Origin: Chionis minor | Lineage: Eukaryota > Chordata > Aves > Charadriiformes > Chionididae | Length of the DNA: 64,000 nt | Assembly: GCA_013398295.1 (NCBI GenBank) | Contig: VZSF01007241.1 | Coordinates: 386,700 to 450,699 of the forward strand | Reading direction: 5' to 3' | Shown: in pieces, positions 36,701 through 45,729 of the stretch | How positions within the stretch are numbered: position 1 is the first letter of the stretch | Layout: each line of letters starts with the position of its first letter | Notes under the pieces: model-generated | What the model was told of the DNA's origin: nothing | Database searches by the model: none | The model's input: the letters and a program-made list of their open reading frames with translations, nothing else | Translations under genes and position numbers: made by a program

Positions 36701-39700
36701 TTTTCTTACTTGTCATACATGTAGGTAAAATTTGCAAAGAACAAAGTTACCTTACATAAGACTGCAGAAATGACTAGATGTGATCTCTGGTCCTTTACTG
36801 TAACTGCACAGCTGGACTACCACACTAGTCTAGAGCCTCACTTACTTCAAAACATTTCCTGGTTAGTCCAAAGATTTCTCAACTTCATTGCAAGACTCTC
36901 AAACTGCCTACAGTTGCCTCTTTCCTGCCTGTGGCTTCATGCTCAGTCTGTAGCTTAAAATGCACCAAAAGTGTTTTGTAATCTGAAAAGGTATTGTATT
37001 GCCTTTGGCTGCTCATTTTCTCCCAAATGACTTCATCTGATGGAATTTGGCCCTCAAAAATGAAGGAATTGAATTGTGCAGCTGCACAAATGCTTGTATG
37101 GGGTTAGTGTGGTAGGGTGGTTGGGAAGCCAGTGTGGGGGCTGTGTTGCATTTGAGCTCCTGGAGAAGTGCAAATGGAGCCACAGCCATGGCTAGCTGGT
37201 TTTCAGATCTCTTCAAAGGAATTGGTGTCAGTGAAGATGACAAGTGGATGCAGGTAAGCAACTGCCAGGACTATCCTTGGCTTGTACGGATGATGACCCT
37301 TTCCTGTGTCTCTGATCAGAGCAAATATCAGCAGAAGATTGATTGTGATCTGTTAGAGATAAACACTGTAAATTGGGGTATTAAAGTTTTGTCTAGCCTG
37401 TATCTCTGTCACAGGAACTGTAATAGTGTTTTTGTAATGATTTTTTAAAGCTGTCAAAGAAAAACATTTTTCTCATTTCAACCAGTGTCTTGTAGTTTTG
37501 TTATCTCCCAAGTGGCTAGACTTTACTTTCTCTAAAGTAGACAAATTCTGTAGGTTAGAATGGAGGTATGAAATTAAATGTGACACTTTGTTTGAGTGTG
37601 TTCAGTTCTGGCCAACCCAGGACAAATTTAAAGGAAATGTTCTTTGTGAATGATCTCCTCCTGTTTGACATGAGTAGATCAGAACAGTCATCCAACAGGA
37701 GCTTATGCGATGAATTGCTCAAATAGGCTCCCTTTGATTCGAAAGATCAATCTGACAGAAGAGAATACATTCATTTTTAGTCAGCTCACTTCCCTGATCT
37801 GACTTGCTGGGCAACTGCATGGGTGCCTGGGCACTAAGAGACTGGAGGGCAGGGAGACAGACAGGAGGGAAGGAACAGGGCTTTCCATTTTGGCAGCAGT
37901 GCAGACTTATTAAAGTAGCTTTGTAAGCGTGCTTCCAGTCAGCATACAGATCACTAGTATGATTAAATAACAGCCACTCAACTGTGTGGAATTAAACAAT
38001 TGACTAATAAGATGTTTCTATACTTGTATAGGATTTACCTGCCCTGTTTGCTGCAGCGATTCTTCATAACAGTTTCACTGCCTGTTCATAGTGGTGGATA
38101 TTGCCCTTTTGTGCTGTATGAGCTAACCTGCAAATGTCCTCAAGAGTATTTGTCAAACAATTGCAGTCAAAACACTGGATCTCAAGCAGGACTGGCTGCA
38201 CTTCTTCTCTATGGTGTATAATGTTGGGGGGACATCTTTGCTACTGCTGCCATGACAAGTGGAATTTTTTGCTTACTAGGAATTGCTGGAGAATCAGTGT
38301 AATAGAGACTGCCTTCAGATTGTCACCTGGGGAAAATCATCCTGACTCTTGGAGCACCTCTGGATTCTGGGGATGCAGAACTAGTGTGTCTTTCCCTTGG
38401 TAGCACAGAAGTTTAACATTTGTTTTCAGGAGTTTAAGAAAAACTGCTTTGGCTTATATCGGTGATCATGTAAATTGCAAAGAATTGTCTATGATTCTGT
38501 CACTTGTTTGTTGGCAGAACTTCATGTGATTTAAAGGTGTTAAGTATCAAACTATCTTATAGTAAATGTAATGCAGAAATACAAAAACTGATAGTAGAGC
38601 TTTTGGATGGCAAGCTTGGTAGAGCTTGGATGGTAAGATGGTAGAGACCTCTGTGGTGATACTTAAAATTTTTCTTCCAGCGTAATTTGTGTGTTTGTTC
38701 TCTTTATCCTGATTATTTTTCTCATAACTTGCAGATCCAGAAGCTGCAAGATCAGGCAACTCCAAAATCACCACAACACTGGGACTAGTAGTCCATGCTG
38801 CAGGTAATGTGGGACCTGTTCGTAACACTTGACAGGGACTTCCATTGCTATGTGACTCATCGTTAGATGTGATAGAAGCAGTTGCATTTTGGTTTTGAAG
38901 GTGGTTGCTTTAATACAAAATAAAAAAGGTGGGGAAGAGGAAGGAGGAACTAAGGATCCTTCCCCAAAACTTACTGGGAAGACATACACCAGTACTCAGA
39001 ATGTTCCATGGAGTTTTATTTGGGTACAGTGTTTTCACTCCTTTATTTTTTCTATGTGAAAAGTTGTGTGATGCTCACTCTGCCTCTCCAATTCCTTTGG
39101 TGGCTACTTTAAACTGCTAATTTTAGGTAGGTGCTAACACATGTGATAGGTAGTATGAAACACCTTTTGGGTTTGCTTATCAGTTGACCTGTGTTTAAAA
39201 TAAAAAAAAATTAAGAAGAATATCTTGTGGAAAACAGAGATGATAGGGTGGAGTGCAAAGATTTGACACATATTTGGGCTGACTTGCAAGGACTGAAAAA
39301 GTTACACATGTATAGCAGTCAACCCATGTTCATGTTGTAATTCTTCACTATGTATTTGTAGTACAAATACGATGCTTTTTAATCTCTCTTGCTGGAAGTT
39401 ATTGTCTAAATAACACTTTGATCAAAAATATTTTTTCACTAAATGAAGTATCTGTATATTAAGGATGAATATAGTATCCATTTCCTATTTCATTTAGACA
39501 ATATATGTATCTTAAATTGTAAGAAAATAATGTTTATATTTAAAAAATCATTTAAAGAGTAATTAAAATTCTTTTAATGCTTAGAATCTAAAGCAGACTT
39601 TTTAATTTAGACAGGAAGCCACTTCTAATCTAGAAGACTAAAATAACTTGTTACCTCATCCTAACTTGTCAGAATGTGTCAATACTGAATAGATTCTCAG

Positions 39701-42700
39701 TATGGGTTTTATAGGCTTGGGGGGGGAAAGAGACAGCTCCTGTTGAAGGTTGTCTGAAATCCTGAATTGTTGTGGCTTCACAAACAAAGGCAAGTGAATC
39801 ATGTGTCTAGTTGGTATTGTTAATGGCATTTTGAGTAACAGGGCTTCTCAAATCAACATGTTTTGGACTGTCAGCCATTGAGGGGATGGGAAAGCTGAAA
39901 CTGATCAGGATGGAGGAATAATCCATGAATTTGTGCTCCTCTTTCAGCTGATGGTGTTGCATTGGGCGCAGCAGCTTCTACTTCTCAAACTAGTGTCCAG
40001 TTGATAGTATTTGTTGCGATTATGTTGCACAAGGTAAGTCATCGTCCAGAAAATTTTGTTTGTTCTTTGAAAGACTGCTAATGCGTATAGAAATTACTAA
40101 AGATTGTGGCTCCTTAATGATGTAGTCTGAAAACGTGTAACACCATTGAAATGAATAGGTTAGTAGTACAGCTTCAAGGATGAAAAAGCACCAGTAAATG
40201 ATGAATGCTGAATGAGTCTGAACATGAGAGAGAATTCTGACTGCCTACTGCCTACTTTGCAGTAGTTGCAGCAGTTGGGAAAAGTCTCAAAAGTAGGGAG
40301 AGAAGAATAGCTCAAAGAAATGTGGCAGCTTCACACTGACTTTTTTAAAGATAGTGAGGTGTTATGTTTTGTGTGTGGGTTTTGTTTTGTTTTTTTAAAA
40401 AAACCAAGCAAACAACCAACCCCCCACCCCCAAGATTCTCACTGCTCTAAGAGATGTATTCAGAGAAGTTTTAGAGGGTGAAGCACAGAAGTATGTGTTA
40501 CGCTATGCAAGGAGGAAAAGCAGTTTCATGCTGATGACAATAGTTTTCTGGTTCTGTGATGTTGTCAACAAGCATATTTGTTATAAAGGGTTTCAATGTT
40601 TAAAGGGTTAATCTTTTGAAACCGCTTAATATTAGAGTACTAAAATATAACTTCTAGTTAGCTCTATTACTGTAGTAGCTTAGCAGCTTCAACATCAGTC
40701 ATGCCCACTTCCACAGGAAAAGCTTTTAAACCTTGTTCTCATGGTAACAAGCAAACAATGACTCTTGAAGATGGGAAGATCTTTTTTCCTTAATGTTTGT
40801 ACAAAACTATATATTAGCTCTGTAGGTTCTAAACATGTGTGCTGCTACATATTTGACTTATGGCAGCACATGTATATATTACAGTAGTCATACATTCATC
40901 AGAAAACTTGCTTCCATAATTGCATGTCCAACATGTTAGGAAATCCGATCTACTATGTCTCTTCACTGTTTGTACAGTAAACTGTGCTTTACATGACCCT
41001 CTTCAAAGGTGACAATGTCAATGTCACATCTTGCTGTGAATCTTAGTTTAGGGCTATTGCCAAGTGAAACTTGTTTTTATTATTCTTAATGTTAAAATTA
41101 ACTGTCTTCTGTTTTTGTACAATTCTAGATCTCCTATGAAAGATTGTCAAAAAATATTTGGTATTGAAAGGGAAATGTATTGCTTCTCTGGTTTCTTTTT
41201 TTATCTTCTGATCCTGTTTGACTTTTTCTTTGGCATCTTTTCCCATTGCTCATGGTTTCCTCCTTGTAGGTTTAAAACCAAACAGATTATGTGTATAAAA
41301 AAATGCTCAATGTACTTTAGATCATCTTTTAGCTCAAAATTGTCAGACTGGACTGCTATTGTCTCTGCGTGAGCAAAAAATATAGTCAATTCCATGAGTA
41401 GAAGGACAGCTATGCCTTGTGGATGAGAAACTAGATGCTAGTAGAGGGAGAGGAAGGAAGCATTTGTTTGCTTCCCAGTGGGAACAGAAATGGAACTGAA
41501 CGGTGAACTAATCGAAAGAGCTCTTAAGTCTTTGTTCACATGGAGACTGACAGGTATATGTCTTTGGGAATTTTTTCTTCTCCACTTTTTAATTGCAGAA
41601 TTTTTCTGCTGTAGCTATAGAAACTGTCCATCTAAGGATGCATGGTATCAGGACAAAAAAAAGAGAAATTACAGAAGTTAATGGAGACTTAGGGATTAAA
41701 GCAACCACTCAAGTCAGAATGAACACTTGTATATTTAAGATAACTACAAATATGTGTACTCTGATAGACAGAGCATGGGTTTACATTAAGTACTCTTCTT
41801 ATGGTAGGGCATTCTGCAGAATTCTATTGATTTGGGTTAACTGCAGCATACTAGTGGCTTCCCTGAATATCCTCCAATTTGGCGCATTTCAAAGTAGTAA
41901 GTTGTACTTCAACTTTAGCTCAGATTTCAGGGGATTTTAGAAGGGATCGTCTTACCAATGAATATTGTTTTTTGTAGGCGCCAGCTGCCTTTGGCCTGGT
42001 TTCCTTCCTGATGCATGCTGGGCTGGAACGGAATCGAATTAGAAAACACTTGCTGGTCTTTGCATTGGCAGCACCTGTTATGTCCATGGTGACATACTTA
42101 GGGCTAAGCAAGGTAAGTCTGTGATTTTTGTTCTGCCCAAAATGCAGCTTAGCGGTGGAGTTCAAAGAAACAAATATCATGCAAGGTTCATTTTAAAAAA
42201 AAAAAAAAATCCAAACTGAAAAATTGAACAGAAAGGAGAGGTTTAAAAAAAAAAAGTAGATAAAAAGGTAGCAATATGAATGTGTGATACAAAAAGGTAA
42301 CCCTTCCTTTCCATCAGTACCAGTGATATAGCTCCTCTATAGACTTTTGTATTAGTTTGAGGTTTTTCAGAAAAAGCCGATTTGTCTTTTTTCTACCTCT
42401 TTCCTCTGAAAATTTAACATATTTAATCACATACCACATTTTATCTGACTACATAGTTGAGTCATTTTCAGCGTTGCTGCATGCATTCTTGTTTTAACGT
42501 GCAGGTACACAGTCATCTTTCCTAGTTTTCCCCACCATCCCTGAATCGGTCGTCTCTCACACTCCTGAAAGTATAGTCTTGTCTTGGCTCTATACAACAA
42601 GTGGTCTGTGAAATGGGCCACTGCAAATGAGTTTTATGCTATGACACTTCTGTATTGTGTTGTAGGCTATGCTGGTAACTCTTATGATGTTGTTATAAAG

Positions 42701-43996
42701 AATATAACGTGATCTCATGAAACTCACGGCATGAGAGAGGAAAGATTAAGTAAATAGTCTAGGCTAATCCCTTACTTGTCGAAAAGAAGTTGTAGTTGAT
42801 ACTGTGGCACAGGAGACAGCAGAAGGGGTTGGGGCTGTAAATAGAAATGAGAATGGTGTTTGAGCATGCTTTTGATGTAGGCTCACTAAGAGTCGAGTTT
42901 GCCTTTTGGACTTCTGAAAGAACAGGGAATCAATAAGCTGCAAAGGCTGTCACAGTGGTGTTAAAATGCCAGGGCAGAAGGTGTATCTCTCTTTGGAAAA
43001 AGTAACCTGAGAGTATACTGGAGAACTAACATCACACTTCAGTTGGAAATTCTTTAAGAGGCATTTTGCAACTGATAGAACAGGTTTGTAATACATCACA
43101 TTTAATGATGTGTAGCATGATCTTAATCCTAGCACCCCTGCTCAGTTTTTTGATCCAGAAGATGCGTTTTTTAATGAAATTTGATGGAATTCTGGAAAAG
43201 TTTGGGTTGTTTACTTGTACATACAAATGAAATATTGAAAGAGTGATGATTTGGGACTTAAATCTAGCAAATCTTGCTCTGACCAGCAGGGGACCAGATA
43301 TGTAAAGGCTAACATCTTATGTGAACTGTTTAGAAGAAAGAAGGAAAAAAAAGTCAGTCCTGAGTACCCTTCCTAAATTTTGAGGTTTTGCAATCTAAAT
43401 TTTATAGTTTTCAAAGCACACTTGTCATTTTCACACTGTATGTTGCCAGGAGATGGTCAAACAAGATGCTTCTGCATAGATCACGGCTTTTTTCTTCTGT
43501 AAGGGTTCCTAGACGTCTCAAGTGACCTAACTAGGATGAGATGTGTCTTTCTGCTCCCCGTATCAGCTTTAGAATGTCAGTTGCTACATGTAATGTGCAA
43601 GACTTTAAGCAACACATTAAATGGTTGTGATTGTGAGAGAATGAGTTGATAGAAATCCTACTATGTATGGACATATATTGATTTTTTTAAATTTTATTTA
43701 TTAATTAAAGAGCTTCTGCTTATCCTCACTTTTTTTGCTCTTTCCATTTTTTTTTTCCATTTTAGAGCAGCAAAGAAGCCCTTTCAGAAGTCAATGCCAC
43801 CGGAGTTGCTATGCTGTTTTCTGCTGGGACTTTTCTTTACGTTGCCACAGTTCATGTCCTCCCAGAAGTAGGAGGAATTGCTCATAGCCACAAACCTGAA
43901 TCAACTGGAGGAAAAGGACTCAGTCGTCTGGAGGTGGCAGCCCTAGTATTAGGATGCCTTATTCCTCTAGTTTTGTCCATTGGACACCATCACTAA
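24679..43996 (+). CDS. SLC39A9: Zinc transporter ZIP9 (solute carrier 39 member 9), complete
   Basis: ZIP9 moves zinc into the cytosol from the Golgi, trans-Golgi and cell surface, and is also reported as a membrane androgen receptor. Seven coding exons join in frame: 24679-24774, 29744-29852, 36167-36358, 38735-38803, 39948-40033, 41978-42112, 43766-43996. They total 918 bases, 305 residues (human about 307). All introns are GT-AG. Hydrophobic segments lie near 5-28, 36-56, 104-121, 144-164, 172-192, 207-227, 241-261 and 283-302. The ZIP metal-site residues are present: H153-AAA-D157-G158 in TM4 and H183-K184-A185-P186 in TM5. The loop between TM2 and TM3 has His 71, 72, 93, 97, 99 and 103. 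N239-A-T is a glycosylation sequon before TM7, and the protein ends in three His. Transcription starts in the CpG island shared with ERH. Confidence 0.98.
24775..29743 (+). other. SLC39A9: SLC39A9 intron 1
   Basis: A GT-AG intron of about 5.0 kb, AT-rich with short homopolymers. A 69-codon open frame at 28076-28285 has no recognised relatives and no convincing splice sites. No transposon was recognised. Confidence 0.85.
29744..29852 (+). CDS. SLC39A9: SLC39A9 exon 2
   Basis: Encodes residues 33-68 plus one base of Gly69: [19 protein letters not shown] then [17 protein letters not shown]. This covers TM2 with the VPEGVHAL segment at its lumenal or exoplasmic end. The acceptor is ttgcag and the donor gtaaga. 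Confidence 0.97.
29996..30016. repeat. Short palindrome with adjacent 19-bp tandem repeat
   Basis: Arms tgtcatatg and catatgaca (9 bases each) flank the 3-base loop cat. Just upstream, the 15-mer cacaaagctgtcata occurs at 29969-29983 and again at 29988-30002, so the palindrome grows out of the second copy. The piece 'tcatagaatcac' between them resembles a reversed CR1 tail, but no CR1 body follows. Confidence 0.6.
33075..33532 (-). mobile_element. CR1 LINE fragment lacking its 3' tail
   Basis: Minus-strand CR1. Plus-strand text such as 'ccttctcttctccaggct', 'ccaggtggggcctcac', 'tgctggctcatggt' and 'accccgaggtccttttctgc' is standard reverse-complement CR1 sequence. It starts at the point matching a gagaagagaagg segment, and the terminal ATTCTATG repeats and the last few hundred bases of the element are absent. 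It therefore appears truncated at both ends. Confidence 0.9.
33601..33685 (+). repeat. 42-bp imperfect tandem duplication
   Basis: The segment tagtctatattagagtgcta at about 33603 recurs as tagtttatattatagtgcta at about 33645, each followed by act(a/g)t(t/g) and a similar tail. Two copies with a 42-base period. Confidence 0.75.
35230..35628 (+). mobile_element. CR1 LINE 3'-end fragment
   Basis: A plus-strand CR1 of about 400 bases in SLC39A9 intron 2. It contains 'ctggggaagagaagactgag', 'gtgataggacaagaggtaac', 'aggaggaacttcttcattt', 'ctggaacaggctgcccggag' and 'aggtcccttccaaccc', ending at attctatgat. The 5' end is truncated; the 3' end is intact but carries only one tail unit. Confidence 0.95.
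36167..36358 (+). CDS. SLC39A9: SLC39A9 exon 3
   Basis: Encodes Gly69 to Asp132 plus one base. It includes the His-containing loop (H71, H72, then [11 protein letters not shown] at 93-103) and TM3 (about 104-121, [18 protein letters not shown]). The His-rich loop is a plausible zinc-sensing or zinc-handling element, though much shorter than in the LIV-1 subfamily. The acceptor is ccacag and the donor gtaagt. Confidence 0.97.
36359..38734 (+). other. SLC39A9: SLC39A9 intron 3
   Basis: A GT-AG intron of about 2.4 kb. It contains an exon-like 22-codon open segment with good start context and a donor at 37188-37253 (listed separately). No transposon recognised. Confidence 0.85.
37188..37253 (+). 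other. Exon-like segment in SLC39A9 intron 3 (unproven)
   Basis: An ATG in strong context (cacagccATGG) opens a 22-codon frame beginning [18 protein letters not shown] that ends exactly at a consensus donor (atgcag/gtaagc) in phase 0. A possible AG acceptor (ccacag) sits just before the ATG but lacks a pyrimidine tract. I do not recognise the peptide. It could be the first exon of a nested or alternative transcript, or chance. Confidence 0.25.
38735..38803 (+). CDS. SLC39A9: SLC39A9 exon 4
   Basis: A 69-base exon covering Asp133 to Ala155 plus one base: [23 protein letters not shown]. It carries His153, the first metal ligand of TM4. Acceptor ttgcag, donor gtaatg. Confidence 0.96.
38804..39947 (+). 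other. SLC39A9: SLC39A9 intron 4
   Basis: A GT-AG intron of about 1.1 kb, strongly AT-rich in its middle (39.18-39.66 kb). Nothing else recognised. Confidence 0.88.
39948..40033 (+). CDS. SLC39A9: SLC39A9 exon 5
   Basis: Encodes Ala156 to Lys184: [18 protein letters not shown] then [11 protein letters not shown]. It holds the TM4 metal ligand Asp157 and the TM5 His183, so the transport site is split between exons 4 and 5. Acceptor ttcag, donor gtaagt, phase 0 end. Confidence 0.97.
40034..41977 (+). other. SLC39A9: SLC39A9 intron 5
   Basis: A GT-AG intron of about 1.9 kb, AT-rich. It contains open frames on both strands (for example near 41064-41372 and 41593-41940) that I judge to be chance. 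No repeat recognised. Confidence 0.87.
41978..42112 (+). CDS. SLC39A9: SLC39A9 exon 6
   Basis: A 135-base, phase 0 exon encoding residues 185-229: [45 protein letters not shown]. It completes the TM5 HKAP motif, carries a basic cytosolic loop (ERNRIRKH) and TM6. Acceptor tgtag, donor gtaagt. Confidence 0.97.
42113..43765 (+). other. SLC39A9: SLC39A9 intron 6
   Basis: A GT-AG intron of about 1.65 kb with poly-A runs near 42195 and 42246 and a T-rich acceptor region. Nothing else recognised. Confidence 0.88.
43766..43996 (+). CDS. SLC39A9: SLC39A9 exon 7 (C-terminus and stop)
   Basis: Encodes residues 230-305 and stop TAA at 43994-43996. It includes the N239-A-T sequon, TM7 with HVLPEVGG (259-266), a short His/Lys loop ([10 protein letters not shown]) and TM8, ending SIGHHH. 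The acceptor is a long T tract followed by ttttag. Confidence 0.98.
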   Translation, partial: SSKEALSEVNATGVAMLFSAGTFLYVATVHVLPEVGGIAHSHKPESTGGKGLSRLEVAALVLGCLIPLVLSIGHHH

Positions 43997-45260
43997 ATGC
44001 TCAGATTTCACCGTTCTCCTTCTTGATCTGACATGAGCAGTAAATGTTGGCTGCTCCCTTTATCATTCTTTTATCAGTCATCCATCCCATCTACTTTATG
44101 GAGTTCAGAGGGAACCTTGATTGCAAAATGAGGAATACTGAGAAAGTTTTTAGTGTAGCAAAATGTACTTTGGCAGCCAGACATAAATTCTATGTAACTT
44201 TCTTTTCTGAAGACATTTGTTATTTTAATTGTTACTTCTGGCCCTATTCTCAGGGAAGATGGAATTTGGAGTTTAAGAAGGGTGAGCGGGGAAGAACATA
44301 GCGACTCATCACGAAATTGCAATCACCAAAGTATCCTGCAATTCAGCTTTCACAGCTGAGAGCAAAAACAAAGGATGGCTGCCTTGTGAGAGTCTGAAGG
44401 TCTTACTAATGAAGAAGGGGGCTCTCCCTTCATTGTCAGGACAACACAGAACCAAGGTGACTGGTCCTTGTAATGTTTGTCACTAATTGTATTGAAAAAA
44501 ATGGGCTACGCTTGGAATTCCGGACAACACTGCTATTGTCACAGAAGCGTCGCTGATAAGAAAGAAATGATGTAGACAAAGTGTAGGATTAGAGTAGGAA
44601 ATCAGCTGGTTAAGAAAAAGTAAATTAACTTTGCAGCATATTCCATTATTTGAGACAAAGGATAGAAGCAAGGAGGATGTTGGTTGTTTATGCAATTGTT
44701 AATAAATTTTAAAAAGGCAGTATTTCTTGGGAGATGGTCCTCTGCCAAGTCAGTAAAGCATAGGCACCAGAAACGTTAGTAGGAATTAGGTGTTGGCTAC
44801 TGTGATTACACTACTGCTACTGTTGAGAGAGATATCCGCAGTGTCCTTTGAAATTGAGCTGTTCTGGGCTCTGAGGAGTAGAAATCTGATGGAGACAGCT
44901 CTTGAGGGACCAGAGAATTTTACTAGCTCATTTGCAAAAGTCTGAACTGCTGAAATCTGAAGGAGGTGTGTTTCATTAAATAAAAGGTATTAAGGTAAGC
45001 AAAACAAGATATTTAGTTAAATATTTATGCTGCAGCTAGAGTACAAAATGTTTCTAAAGCAGTTCTAAACAAAAAACCCTAACAATCAAAAAAACCAAAT
45101 GGGTGAGTTCCCAGCAGACCTGTTAGGCATTTTGCTTTTCCATTGGGAACTGTGCATTCGCCTTTTCCTGATAAGCATTAGTTTTGGTGAATCTGCTAGA
45201 GGACTTGTTGCCAAACGCTGATGCCTCTCACTGCAGAAGAGTAATAAAAGATCCCTCCCT
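43997..45260 (+). other. SLC39A9: SLC39A9 3' UTR with candidate polyadenylation signals
   Basis: AATAAA occurs at 44701-44706, 44979-44984 and 45243-45248, so several 3' ends are possible. Which is used cannot be told here; mammalian SLC39A9 has a long 3' UTR, so use of a distal site is likely. Confidence 0.55.
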
Positions 45261-45659
45261 TTCCAAGGGACAGACTTGTCTTGTCAGGCACTATTTCTCT
45301 TATGCAAAATATATTATACTCTAATAACTGTAGTGCATTGAAAAGTCAGGAATGCTTGACATGCACAGACTCAACATACATTCTTTCCTTAAGGGAAAAC
45401 TTTTTAATGCTCTACCCTTTTTAAACTATACTTTGTCTGCACTTTTTAAAGATAACATTGCCAAATACATTTTTTTCTTTTATTTTTGTTTGTTTGAAAT
45501 GGATTTTCAAGTCTTGAAATATCTTCTTAACTGAAATGCTTCTTGTTTCCATTTGAATGAGTGTATCTGTTTTTCATGACATTTATTACTTATACTACAC
45601 AGGCTATTTGTGCCTCTTAACTTCTTTATATTTTTGTCATTGTCCTGTTTGTCTCCTAG

Positions 45660-45729
45660 TTCAATAACGGGTATGGCCTGGCTCTTGGACTAGGCATTGC
45701 TTTGTCTGTTGGCTTTGTAACAATACAGG
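45660..45729 (+). other. Exon-like hydrophobic open segment (unproven)
   Basis: After a pyrimidine-rich tract and AG (gtctcctag), a frame reads FNNGYGLALGLGIALSVG then FVTIQ and meets a possible donor (atacag/gtgtat). The peptide is Gly/Ala/Leu-rich like a transmembrane helix. I do not recognise it with confidence. It could be an alternative downstream exon of SLC39A9, a decayed exon of another membrane protein, or chance within the 3' UTR or flank. Confidence 0.25.
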
